This document shows, in pieces, positions 25,091 to 38,150 of a DNA stretch of 64,000 nucleotides (its first letter is position 1; each line of letters begins with the position of its first letter). The notes beneath the pieces were generated by a model. The model ran no database searches. It was given only the letters and a program-made list of their open reading frames with translations, and had not been told where the DNA came from. A program made the position numbers and the translations under genes. Source of the stretch: Diphasiastrum complanatum (lineage: Eukaryota; Streptophyta; Lycopodiopsida; Lycopodiales; Lycopodiaceae); NCBI GenBank assembly GCA_029204225.1, contig CM055096.1:4839766-4903765 (forward strand), read 5' to 3'.

Positions 25091-25790
25091 ATGGGGCAAG
25101 GGAGATATAAGAACATGAACGGAGAAGAGAGCATGCATATTGCGGAACAACTCTCCCATTGCAATCAACTGCTAGATGCAAAAATAGTCTAATAGAAAGC
25201 TTATGCTAAATATAGTCATAGCTTTAAGTGTTCTAATTGCCCAACAAGATCTTAAAAATTAATTCATATTCACAAAAATGAGAGTACAGTCCACCGAAGA
25301 GATTAGAAATGGTTTGTGTGTGGCATTACTGAAAAATGGATTCAATGTGAAGTTTGGTTCTGGAATAGATGGAAAGAGCAGTATGATATCGTGAGTTTCT
25401 CAGGCGTCAAAGACAACCATCGTCTGATCAGGAATCGAGGAGTCGTAGACATCCGTGTTCTGATCAGAGTGAGTAAACAAGCGCAATCAACGCATTCAAT
25501 CACAACAAGCATTCATCTACGCTATACACAGATAGAAAAGCATGCTGCTTCTATATTACACTAAAGCACAATAAGATAGCAATTACAACCAAAGTGACGG
25601 CGTAACTGGGAGGCTCAAATAATACATCTCATGGACGGAGCGTCTCAAATAATCTGTGCTGGGATGATTTATTTATAGATTGCATCCATGTATTAACTAC
25701 ATTAAATGTTTATCACCTAATTAGGTAAGCCGTTGTACTTGGAAGTATATGGCTTTTGTGAAAACTATAGTGTATACTCTGTCAACCCGT
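25091..25790 (-). mobile_element. Probable 5' LTR of the minus-strand Copia (outer end approximate)
   Basis: Non-coding sequence starting with TG just outside the primer site. The matching 3' LTR is missing, so the far end is only a guess. Confidence 0.45.
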
Positions 25791-25839
25791 AGGGAATGTT
25801 GACCTGGACGAGGATGTCGCAAATTCTCTCACTTCGCAT

Positions 25840-26280
25840 TTTACGTGAAGTGGTTTTCTCTCACTTCGCAAATTTCGGGAAGTGGCTGGGAACATTCCTC
25901 GTTAAAATAGACGACCTTCGCTTTTCCTCTCTCTTCGAGTTTTTCACGAAAAAGCCGATGGTGCCCTAAAACAGTTCAAGTCTTGAAGTAGATGACCTTC
26001 GGAAAATTTCTCTCTCTTTGCGAACATTTCGCGAAAAAGCCGAAGGTGCCCTAAAATGGTTAAACTTTGAACTGTGTCTAAGTGTCGCATTTCGGAGAAA
26101 TGCGAAAAAGACGAAACTGTCGCGAAATAGTTTAAACTGTTGAACTATGCTAGTTTCACATTTCGGAGAAATGCAAAAAAGGCGATACTGTGGCGAACAT
26201 AGTTCATTTCTGCAAACTGTCGCGACACTTAGAGTATTTTTGCAGACTGTCGCAAAGGTAATGTATTTCTACAAACTTGT
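25840..26280. repeat. Clustered direct repeats containing CG-rich TTCGC words
   Basis: Two copies of about 90 bp share GACCTTCG, CGAAAAAGCCGA and GGTGCCCTAAAA (25912-25985 and 25990-26070). Two further copies share GCATTTCGGAGAAATGC or its ACATTTCGG variant (26087-26145 and 26146-26215). This is more CG-rich than its surroundings, as in some LTR promoter arrays. Confidence 0.7.
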
Positions 26281-26299
26281 TCTAAATGCTAATTTTGTG

Positions 26300-28370
26300 G
26301 AAGTCCTTGAAGATGGCCAAGTCTTCAATGACTTGAAATTATTGAACTTAACATCTGAACTTGAAATTATGACAGGATTGGTTACCCTTTGCTGGAGATC
26401 AACTGGAAGCCCGTTGTAGACGTTCTTCATATAAATTGGCTATCTAAGTTTGTGATTCCTACAGGTATCAGATGAGCAGACGTAGAACCAAAGTTGGTTT
26501 CACCTGACCCTAGATTAATGATCAATAAACGTGCAGGAAGAATTATGAAATAGAAATTAGTCATTCACCAAGGAGACAACTGTGGGCTTAATTTCCAACA
26601 ATGTTGTGGTTATGAGCAATGTGCATGCATGCCTTGAAATTGCATTTTGTTACTCAACAAAGGCTACCATAGTGCTCTCTTTATGGTTAAAGCAATGCTT
26701 ATTAAGCTTGACTGGATATGAGGTATATACTTGCTCTTCAAGTGTAAGTAACATGTGATGTTATCTTTGTTTTTCATTTTCTCAATGGTGATGATGGTTT
26801 AACTATAATATAATGAGAAAAAGGAGTGATACCAGCATGATTATGCTATTATTTGAATGCATTAGTACGCATACTATGAAGGCTTATATAGTAGTAGCTA
26901 TGATAATAGCATACTATTATAAGAATGGCATTATCGAAGACTCCTAGTTGAGTAATGAGACGATACGCCTATTAAGAATACACCCTACATTTAACTCGGT
27001 TTTCTCATTTTGAAAATTAATAGTACAAAAAGAGGATCCGGCCTTAAGCAACTGGAGATGGGTAGCTTGCAAGATATCACTTCGCCTCGTATCCAGGAAT
27101 GTGAATATAGAAGGTAATAATAATTTGAATGGTTCCCTACTCTGCAGTACGATGCAATTCACGCTTGTGAGAGTTAGCTATATGCGTAGAATGGTGTTAC
27201 TCTCTCAACTTGCATTTTTTAAAAAAAAATTGACAAAATATTCTATAAAACCTTAAATTTACCTATTTAAACAATAATATGCATAGCAACAAATTTCATA
27301 AATTTAATTTCTATAATTTTTGGTGATTTTTGAGTGCAAAATTTTTAGAATACTTTGCATCACTCAAATTCAAAATTCAAAACTTAGGTGAATTACCAAA
27401 AATCGTAAGGGCTTCTAAAATACAAATATCTCCACCATTTCTTGTTTCAAAAGATTTCGCGTTTTATATTCTATATCCAATTTTATGGGTTTACTAGCCT
27501 TAGATCCCAATATGTCTAGGTCTATATTTTTTTAAAATATAAATCAGACGACACAAATTCTTATAAATTATCTAGAGTGAAACTGGTTGGTAATACTTTT
27601 GAATAGAAATAAAAATGCACAATTTAAAAAATAGATATTAGTTATTGCATCACATAAGGATGTTCTCACACTTTTTGCAACTTCATTTGTCCCTTTCTCT
27701 TGCCACCCATTTTTTGAAGCCTTGGCAAGTGAGATAATGGACAACAAACCACTCCTCTTTGACACTTGACTGGTAATAATAAAATGGAATGTTGCAAGCC
27801 TCAGTCATGCTGCACATGAATCACCCATTCACTTTTTTTGTTGACATAATAGAGTAAAACAAGCAACATATACAAAAATATGCACCAAAATGTTTGGAAG
27901 AAGACATGAGCCAACCTGAAAAATGTTTTGTTGCTTTCAAACATTACTAGGACAAGGTAACCTCGACCATCAAACTACAAGGCTGTAGGGGAGCATTCTC
28001 TCTTAAACCGTGGGACAAGAGAGAGTCTCTTAACTCATGAGAGGGGAGAGAATAATTTGATTGGTGCAAACAATAATCAGCTGCTCATGGTATAACAAGT
28101 AACAATGAGGAACTCCCATTATGGCTGAAAATATTTGGCCTCTCCACCACTAAGATGCTGACAAATGACCCAATATCTTGCCCTTGCATATTATGATACA
28201 CATTCTTGGAGGACACATATACTTAAGTGCACATAACCATAATCTCATCTAACCTGTCCACGTGATATGTGTTCCACTGAAATGAAGTACGTGAGTGAGA
28301 GGTGAATGCTTTGTGATTGTGTCTCTTCCAACTGCCAAGGTCCAATAGGTGTTTCCTGATCTCTAACACG
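26300..28370. other. No gene recognised
   Basis: AT-rich sequence between mobile elements and the 3' end of the TRM-like gene. The part just below 28376 should contain its 3' untranslated region, but no polyadenylation signal was fixed. Confidence 0.4.
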
Positions 28371-28375
28371 TTACA

Positions 28376-31300
28376 TCATAAGTCGTTAAGAAGTTCTAAA
28401 AGAAGCATTCCGAATAAGGCGCACTCTATCTCTAGTCCTATTTTTACCATCTCTAATCTGAAATTCATCCATCTGCCACCAAAGTTGATGCTCATATCTT
28501 TCCTTACAAAGTTGTCTATCTTACATGAAACTGACTTTTTGCAACCATAGTTGGTGGGAGCTTTTGTGTTAGTTTTATGCTTTTTGAATTTCAACTGAGG
28601 ACCTTGTAGCTTTTGGCAACTTTGGCTAAATTCCAAAGTTTGATCAACAGAGCCAAATAACATGTTTTCATAAAGGAATTCCGACAAAATCCTTGAATTA
28701 CTCACTAGCCCATTGATTCTTTGTTGAGCTTCAAATTCTGGGATCTCGTACCCTGCATATCTGTCCCCATTGAAAACTAGTTGCGTTTGGGCATTTGCAT
28801 CCCTCCAATAATCTGACCTTAAAGCTGGAAGTTCTGGCACATGTTCTTTCTTATCATTTCTTGCGAGTGTAGAATTATCGAAGACATGATCAGCCAAATT
28901 CCTATATGAGAAAGTTCTGATTTTCGTATTGTCGCCAGAGCTACAGATCCATCTTGTACTGCATTTTGAGGCATCCAATGTGGTGGAAGTTAGATGTAAA
29001 CTTCCACGAACGTTTTCAAAGAGTGGGTTCATGGGCTCTGCAAATAAAGCAAGGTCAGCTAGTATGCAGTTATAGGCCTAGTGATCTGGTTTTACGATGC
29101 TTTCAAGCATGATCATCGTGAACGGAAAAATAGCAATAGATATAGGAATGTTGAACATGTGAATCTTAAAGTTCGCGAGAGTAAAGAACAGTACCAAAGC
29201 TACTGGTACTGTTGTCTGGACTAGGAATTTCATCATGAAAGGCTAGATTCAAAACAGACACTGGGCTGGGCTGGCCAATTTCTTCCGCTGCTTTACATGC
29301 TGTTACTGATTCAGAAGTCTCCACCATTATAAAAGTATTCGCATTGTTTTGGAGTGTGCTCTCTGGTTTGCCGGCACTGAAGGCTTCACCAGTTTCAATT
29401 GGATGCAAAGGCTGCACACCCTGCAAATGTGCAATATGAACAAAGTAAGAACACTGGTGAATAGCTCCAGAAATAAATTCTGAAATAGTCTGCACAAGAA
29501 CGCAAGTTCACGGCTTCCTGAGAAATCAACTAAGCTGAAAGGCTTCCTAAATGCATTGACAAATAAAGCATAATAACATACCTCGGGTTTATAATGCTCC
29601 TTAAATCCACCGATCGTAGTAATTTGTGAGTCAAGAATGGGTTCCAGTACTCTGGAGCAAGGTTCTCCGTCTGCAGCTGGCAAGTTTGGTTTGTCAGCAA
29701 AAGTTTTTGAGCAGACACTTTGTCCTGCCGGGCAGGTCTGTACTTTCTGAGCTATAAAAGTTTGAAGTAGGCTAGTGGCAATGATATCCTGGTTATATTT
29801 CCAGCCAACATAGCTAAAGTCTATAAGATCAGCCTCTGAAGTTTTTGAGTCGAGTTTATTGTCCCAAGTTTCTGGAGAAAATAGAGTGTTGGTGTGAATT
29901 GCAAGAAAGTCAGAGGTATCACACGAACTGGTACTCGCAACTACCAGCTTCTCTACATCATCATGTATTTTGGCCTTGTGCATGTCAAGAATTTGTTGTT
30001 TGATTTGTCCTGTACGAACGCTTTGATGTTCTCGCTTGTTGATAGGCAGCAGAGCATTCAAAGAGCTGGAAGAGCCCTTACTCTGTTGATGCAGCTCGCC
30101 GGGTCGTAATTTAATGAGAGGAAGCGAGCTATATTTAGGTTTACTAGAGTAGCATTTCCACTTGGAACAAGATATTTTCGTTTTCTCACCATGTTGAGAC
30201 TTAGACCTTGATGGATTCTCCTCTCTTACAGAACACCCTTCGGATGTTTTCTGACTGCTTACGTTCACCAGAGGGCAAAGCAGTCTTGTGCAACTGCTGC
30301 TTTTCATTTTATCATGTAGAGAAGATCTTCCTGCTGATTGCGAGGCAGTCCGCATTGGCAAGACTAACTCGGAATTATCGGATGGGTATATCTTACTCTT
30401 CTGAAGGTGGGTATCTTCTACTTTAGTCGCTGTTTTCTTTTCTCGGATCGCCAGTACGGTGCGCAGGTTAACACGATGTTGCTTTGTAATTCCATTTGTG
30501 TCATTGGGGTTTTCTTTCTTCAAACTTTTGGTTTTGGAAACCGAACAAATTTCAGGTGAAGAGAAAAAAGTTCCATCTATCGCGCTGGCCTGTCGCAGAA
30601 ATCCTCTAAATTTGTCCGTTGATCTTGATTGCACTCTCTTGCTACAGCTGGTCTTCCCACCGAATCTCTTTGTTGCTTGATTGTTTGAGATGTCTTCCGC
30701 ATAATCTGCCAATTTCCCTAAAACTTTTGAAAGTAAGACGTCTTTTTCTTGTTCAAAATTTGTGGACATTTTTACTTTGACTGCAACACTACCTAGTTTC
30801 TGCAAAGATGAATTCAAATTCGTCTTAGGTTTCACTTCCCGTCTACTTTTGCCAAGTTTATTGGAGAATTTCATCTTGTTCACCCCATTTCTTCCAGATG
30901 CCGGATCAAATGATTGAGCTTTTCGAAGATTCTGGCTTGAGGAGACGTCATATACTGGACTACTCTCCATGGATGTTAGTTCGCCATTCTTTGAACGAAA
31001 TGCTGTCACAACTGCGTCAGCGCAGCTCCCGGAATCTTTGTTAAACAATTTTCGAGCTAAAACTTGGGCACGAGAACGGTGAAGCGGCAGCATGCTAGGC
31101 TTTAAAATTTTTACAGCAGCTTCCGCAGGCACTGATGATCTTTTGCAGGTTTTGTTCTTGGGGCTCTGGATTGGATAATTACATTTCATTTGCTTGCTTG
31201 AAGGCGATAACATTGCCTGAAAAACAGGATTCTCTGCACAAGGTGACTGACAGGGCATGCTGGTCAAACACAGTTTGGAATTATCTAAGCATTGGGAAGA

Positions 31301-34300
31301 GACTCTGGTCAATTGAGTCGTGACGAGCGTTATCGTTTTAGGTACCTTGTAAAGGCAGTCGTGAATAAAACGCTTTTTTAAAGTTCCTAAGTTTGGGCAA
31401 ATCACAGTCGACGATCTTGTTCGCCGCACCTGATCAAGAGGCTCCTTGATGATACTAGGAAATTTTTGGTTTACTTTTGCCGTTGTGACATCTTTAGTTG
31501 ATGTATCCACAAGAAGTTCTCGAAGTAGAAATTGCTGCTCTTGTTTATTATGTAGAAGTTTATGAAGTGGCTGAGGTTCTGATTGCTTCCTTAGCTGGAA
31601 GTCACTATCCTCGGTAATTGTGCCCGTACTAGAGAGCTTTTCTTTTAGTGTTTCGATTTTAACATCTTTTGTTAATCTATCCTCAAGAAGTTCTCGAAGT
31701 ATACATTGCTGCTCTTGTTGATGATGCAAAAGTTTATGAAGTGGTTGAGGCTCCGATTGCTTCCTTTGCTGCAAGGTTCTATCCTCCTTAGTTGTACCTG
31801 TACTGTCTGGAAGGAATTCAAGACCCATAAGACGGGCCACTAGGCTTGGTTTCCGTTGAGTAGTCTTAATTCCATTCTCAGGAGTGTCTTCTGGATGCGT
31901 TTTTACAAGGTCCAAAGGCGCGGTGCATTGGTCCTCCGAATTGGAAAAAGCTTCATAATGTGCACTAGCAATCTGCGACACGACAGCGTTAAGACATTGA
32001 TAAAAGTACGGTGCTTAAGAAAAACTTAAAGATATGAATACAACATATGATCGGCTCCAGAATGCCAGTGAGAAGTTAATGCCATGAAGTTGATCTTTTA
32101 TTCGTGGAATTAGCCGATTGCTTGCTGACTTCATACATTTTTGCAAGGTATCCTGATACAAAGCAACATTCTAAAGTTACTATAGAAATGGTGGAAACTA
32201 GGCCCTTTCGATAAAAGTTTGTCGGGCTTTGTTTTCCAGTCATCATGCTTGAAAGAAATGTAGTACACTCTATATCCGTTGGGTTCGGGGTACAGAATGC
32301 TGAATGCTGCCTGTTGGCTCACTAATTACGGACTCCATTTCCGGAAGAGATATATCTTCAAGTTCTATTGGAGATCTGGCCTATGTAGAGTTTGAACTTT
32401 CTACAACTTCTTCATAATACATTTCTTAAGTAAATGAGAGAAATGCCAGTACACTTTTCATTTTTTTGAAATTTATCAAGTTCATGGCCTTCAACGGATT
32501 CCATAAAATTTTGTTTTAAGTTTTTAGGGATGTAGTTTTATACTGAACAAGTGCTATATCAAAATAGTAGCAGAGGATGGAATCAATTGTGGTGTTGTAG
32601 AGCCCAAGTTTTAAATTCGTTCACTTTAAAAAAGAACCGGAAAAGCATTTATTCCTCGTTGCTGGAACATAGATATGGCAGTCAAACATATTCGGATTGT
32701 TTTTCTTGACATGTCCTATCATTTTTAATTTTTTTTTATATAAGTTCTCCAGATAGATTCCAATTATTGCGACATTACAAAATTACAGCAAGTACATCTG
32801 TACATGGAAATCATCTACACGATTGAAGTCCTCGGTAATGTGTTTTTCTAGGATTATGGCAAAATTTTTACAAAGCAATCAAAACGTTGCTGCCAAATGG
32901 TCTGTAGAATATCAAAATACAGTCCTGTATATGTAGACTAGTTTACAGAAACACTCACGTAATCTTGATTCTGTAGACAGTTGACAAGAACAATCAATTC
33001 CCTTTGTGTACACACTACAACAATCTACTGTTATATGTGACTGTGCAGAGTAACAAGGTGCAAATTAGAACCATCATAAACACAGATCAATAATAAGTTT
33101 GTTCTCAAATGTTCTACGTTTGCATTACTTGGTGATTATCTTGTTATTGTGTAAAGTGTTATAGATTGCTACCATTTGGACTACTGCAGCTATCTCATTC
33201 CTCACATTAATCACAGTCAGAGAGCAAACTAGCCAAGAAGCTTACCACGCCCCACGTAAAGAGTAAGTTTTCAGTAGGTGAGAAGATTTAGTAGTTTGAT
33301 AAGAGTCAAAGTAGATACTGATGTCAACAAGCATTGGCTAGGAAAACAATGGAATATTATATGTCTGTCTATATATATACAATGGAATACATATATGTAT
33401 ATGCTTGGCACCAACATCAAAACTAAACTTATGTGCATTTTGTCTAAAAACACAAAATAAGATTCTAGGAAGCACTCCCATGATCGACTACGAAAATGTT
33501 TTGCATGTTCAAGCTTGTGAAAGACATTTGAGGGTGCCACAACGATATCAGGCCGAATGCCCTGCTGACGTGATATCTGGGGATGTTTGCAAACTTGAAT
33601 AGATCTAACTACAGAGCTTTACAACGTCATGATTGGCAATGAACTGGACTACTTGGGTATCAATAGGAAATCAAAAAAATTGATTCTGAAGCTTTTTAAT
33701 CAAATATATAAGCATGTTGGCAAAGAATAGCAGTTCCATTAAATTTATAAGGATAAAAATGAAAAGTACGGTTCCTTTGCTTTGAGACAAGAGGTTAAAA
33801 TTAACATGAAACAAAGCTTACCAACAAAGCTTTCTCCATCTGCAGGTTTTCTCTTTCAGATTCTAATTCGAGTTGTTCTGCAGTTAGTAGACAACAATCA
33901 TGCATGTTAGGAGCTCAGAAAAGATTCAATTTTTCATACATGTGTACTCTGAATATATTATGACCATGACGTCTATTTCAAGCATTTAAAGTGATTATAC
34001 ATAGCCTATTATCAAAAAATTTGTAACAATCGAGCAAACTACTGGAGATTTATTGATTTACCTAGTATTACAGCTTTTAAGAAGCGTCTTAAGTACGCTA
34101 GTTTCTACGCTTTGGTAGACATCGACAAAGTTTCTGAGTGCATTTCTATAGATCTCAAAATAACACCTAATCAGAGCAGAAGCGACACTAAATACTCAAA
34201 TGAAATGTAAAACTGAAGCTATCGCAAAGGTAGCATTATCCCCCCTCTGAGCAAACTAATAAATGAGCGATTCTGGAACTGGAGGCAGATAATTTGGAAA

Positions 34301-35797
34301 AACACAAAGTTAGTTTTCTTAAATGGAGATTGTCGACTATGTATGTATCTTCATCACCGTAAATCTGAATGATTTTACTTTCTTTCCAAAAAATTTCCCC
34401 CAGTCCCGGAGGTATATGCAGACTTCAAATTTAACAGTTCGTTTGTATCTGCAGCTGTGATGTAATTGGACTGTAGATTCACTTTATACAAACACTTAGG
34501 AATAGTTAGAATGTAAAGTAAAAATTAAAAGACAAACTAGTTACAATAAATTACAAGAAAGCTGGCATTAGTTAGAATATTGAAGCAATAATCAAAAGAC
34601 AAGTTAGCTACAATAGTTTAGATGAAAGTTCATAGCTATTAGGTGTGGATATATCCACTATCCACTATTTCAGGATTGGTTAGGAAGTACGATAAAATAA
34701 AAGGAGCTGCAGAAGGCAGCCAGAGGTAGAGAGGAAGTTTCAAAGAGCTTTTGTAAGAGTAAAGATTCCCTTTCTTCATAGACATAGCTAGATAGATAGG
34801 AGCAGACTCTGCAACGTATACAGGCCGCCCACTGTCTATATTCATAACAGCATTATGATACTGTTATCATTATGTTTCTGCTTCATCTGGGCTATGATTA
34901 GGTGTTTTTTAAAGCTTTGTTCTTACCTTCTGCTGTATGTTAAACGTTTCACAAAATTACTGTTATGTACTATTCCACTCCAAGCTGTTAATTCAAGCTA
35001 CATTGGATCTGTTATACACATATCATCACGTAGCATACCAAAATTCTACAATTTAAACCTACTCACAACCAAGAAACTCTATTAAACTTGACCTAGATCT
35101 AGTAACTCTCCTCTAAGATCTTTTCCGACGAAATAAAAGTTCATGGCGGAGGCAGTCGCGCGATATCATCTTGCGCACTGCGGAGGAAATTTCATAAGCA
35201 GCCTCGATCGCAGGCATTCTCAGAAAAGTAACAGAGCACGAGCTGGTCTACAAAGAAACCAGTACAAAGAGGTGGGAAGCTAAAACAGGTGCATTTCATA
35301 AGTGACTATGTGTTGTTATTGTCGTCCTATTGACAAAGCCTAAGATGCATTGTCACCTACTCTGTGTTCCAAGGAAAATCAATTAGAAAATGCTTCAATT
35401 GTGTAGATTCGATTTCAACTTGAATTATTTCAACTCGCTATGAGCGTATCAATGCTAAGGGGAAAGGTAAGCTTTTGATTTTTGAATCACCTTGACGTCG
35501 AGGTTCAGAAGAAAAGAAATGTTTCATGATGCATTTCTTGCGTTGTAATAAATTGCGCAGCGCTCCCTTAACAAATTCTGCTCCGGTTGTAGTTTGAAGT
35601 TCTATAGCCTCATAGGCCAATGTATGCTTGATTCTCGTTTCCATCATCAATTGACTGCAAAAAGCTCTGAGAAAACGGAGTCGAATCAATGGCGGAAGAT
35701 TCTGGAGGTCGTGAAAGCTTGAACAATCTCGAACCAAAACACAAGGTGTTGCTGCGAGAAAATTACGGAGTATATTGAATAAGGAAACGAAAATCAT
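28376..35797 (-). CDS. TRM/LONGIFOLIA-like protein (DUF3741-type VARLMGLE motif and DUF4378)
   Basis: Five exons join with matching phases: 35491-35797, 33822-33877, 29582-31972, 29195-29420 and 28376-29037 (stop). That is 1213 residues from the ATG at 35797; an ATG pair starting at 35647 is the alternative start. In order: a short basic N-terminus, a charged exon likely to form a coiled coil (QLELESERENLQMEKALL), then KPSLVARLMGLEFLP (31840-31817 region). Next come two tandem 58-residue repeats containing RKQSEPQPLHKLLH, a long Ser/Lys-rich region, and EIGQPSPVSVLNLAF in exon 4. The C-terminus (DNFVRKDMSINFGGRWMNF...GLEIECALFGMLL) matches the end of DUF4378. TRM proteins recruit TON1 and a PP2A complex to microtubules and control division-plane and cell elongation; that role is inferred from family. 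No stops or frameshifts in the joined exons. Exons 1-2 are less certain than 3-5. Confidence 0.85.
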
Positions 35798-37640
35798 TCA
35801 GGACAGGAATTGGTGACACTTCCACCACGTAAGAGGACACGACAAATACGGTCATATGCGAAACTGATGTGTTCTGAAAAAGGAAAAAGGTCAGTTGCTA
35901 TGACGGGAACAGAGATAGTGAAAGGTTCCTGTTTATATTGAGACTAAAGAAAATTAAATTTTGAACTTTCACATGCAAGTTTGCAAGTCACGTCCTTTGG
36001 CGGTGTAAATCGTATGCATGAATGGCATTTGGATGGCCGTTTTACGCCCAGAGGCAAGAACGGTGTGATAAACTAAGCAATGAGGGTAGAGATTGAGCCT
36101 GTTTCGCATCTTTATATAATGTAAAGGGATTCACTTGACCGAAAGCAAGAACGAACTGCCTGGGATCTACCGCAGACAGGCATAACCATCGCCATCTTGA
36201 AATGATGATGGTTTCAGGTGAACTTATCTTCTGAGATTTATCCTTGAGATAAGTAGTTGTCGTCAAGTATACAAAACAAAACAGGATTGAATCGAAACGT
36301 CTCGTCACAATTCAATTGTAAGGTGCATAAACAGCTCACTTATTGTCCTGCTTAATTGTGTGATTGGATTCGGGTCGAAGCAGGAACTCATCCCCGCACA
36401 TAAATTGCGAAGCGGCTGACATCTTTCAAACGGATATTGAGGACATGGTGTTCCATTAACGAGGCACAGTTTGACACAAAAAACCATGTGAACGCCAAAT
36501 ATCCAGAATAAAGCTACTAAACGCCTGTCAAGGTCATACTATAAAATTGCTGACACGTAAAGGGAAGACTTCAAAGGTTCAGTCAGATACCTTGAAACAA
36601 TGAGTATGACCTGTGATCCGGCCAGATGATCAGACTATCTTCGGGTTCTTTTTCAAATAGTAAAAGGTAATTTCAACTTTTAGTTTTAAATTTCAAACAT
36701 GAGAAAACGCAGAGTATGATGAAGATTGTGAGAATTCAAAGTAGAAGGAAGGCGGGACCAAGGCTCCGAGTCTTTGAAAATTGAGAGCATAGAGCAAATT
36801 TTCGAATTTTCTGTTGTGAGCTTGTGAGAGTTTCGACGTTTGACCTTGTAAGACCCAAAAGTACTGTTACACAGACTGACTCCTGACACATTCTACTCAA
36901 AGTTCAGCCCCCATGCAAATCACAAAAGAATTCATGGGAGTCTGGAAAACTTGGTAGTTGAAACGCTTCAGATGGCTCCTGCCATGACCCAGGTGCCTGC
37001 GTATCTAAGAGTCAGAAGAAAAATCTAAAGAAAACAAACCATCTCAGTCACCGTGGCAGTGGCAGCCTGCAGTGCAGTACCCAAAGCAACCTTTATCTCT
37101 GAATAGAAATGCGACATCTCCTGAATTTCATCCAGAATCCAGAATACATAATCCCGCCATTACACTACACATGGCTAGGCATTGACCAAAGGTTCAATAT
37201 TCAAATCTTCAATTTCAGATTGGCTAACAAAAATTGGATACAACTTCACATCTGCGCTGGAGCCAGTGTCAACGTCCGGCGCTTTCTTTCTGAGGCTGCG
37301 TCAGGCCAGCAGCCCCACAGGCTCTACCCAAGAATTTTAGTGAAGTTGAGAGGGAGCTCTCACTGCTCAGCTCGTGAATCCTGATTGTCAGAACTCCTGA
37401 ATCCTTAATGTCAGAGCCAGCTAGGTACTAGCTACGTGCTCATGCAAAGGCAACAGGCTTTTGCAATGTGTTTTCTAAGTCTTCCAGCTTCCGAGTTCTC
37501 GAGGACCAATTTGTCCTTGAGAGAAACCACATTTTCAACTTAGTTTATACTTTTTAACAAAAGAGAACCCTTTTTTGTGCCCCCCAATAAGTGAAGTGAT
37601 CACTTGGCTGTGGACGTCTTTTCCTTTGACAATCAGACCT
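35798..37640. other. Upstream region of the TRM-like gene, no other gene recognised
   Basis: Less AT-rich than the surrounding transposon sequence. Short open frames here (for example 37109-37384, +) have no recognisable domain. Probably 5' untranslated and promoter sequence. Confidence 0.4.
36110..36118 (-). promoter_or_regulatory. Candidate TATA box for the TRM-like gene
   Basis: TATATAAAG on the minus strand, about 310 bases upstream of the first ATG at 35797. It fits a plant core promoter followed by a 5' leader of about 280 bases, but no transcript evidence is available. Confidence 0.35.
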
Positions 37641-37650
37641 GTATACTCAC

Positions 37651-38150
37651 TCTATATAGGTTGGGACTCAAATTTATAGAATCACACCACAATTGAGGAC
37701 ATATAGTAAATACAAGAAAAAAATTAAGAACCTCTTGCATACTCTGTATAGGTTGGGACTCGGTATAGATTGGGACTCAAATTCATAGAATCACAACACA
37801 ATTGAGGACATATAGTAAATACAAGAAGAAAATTAAAAGCCTCTTGTATACTCTGTATAGGTTTTGTGTTAGACTGACTCAAATTCACAAAATCCCAGCA
37901 CAAATGAGGACATATAGTAATACAAAAAGAAAAAGGTGAACTGTTCATAAGATATTTCTCTAGTTGATGCCCTGCATACAAACCAAATTTAAGACCCAAA
38001 TATATAAGACAAAAAAAAAAGTTGAACAAGTTACCACTTATGATAAACTTGACATTGGAAGATGTCTCACATGTTCCTCCTCTATAAAAACCAAAGTTAA
38101 GATCCAAATGAGGACATGCAATACAAAAAGAAAAAAGTGATTGTTTCATT
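37651..38150. repeat. Degenerate tandem repeats, about 105 bp per unit
   Basis: Units share TATAGGTTGGGACTCAAATT, ATAGAATCACA, ATTGAGGACATATAGTAA and ATACAAGAA in order, with at least three good copies from 37651 and weaker ones to 38140. Confidence 0.8.

Noticed and set aside
37109-37384. 91-codon plus frame upstream of the TRM-like gene
   Set aside because: No domain, no splice or neighbour support, and located in probable upstream regulatory DNA.
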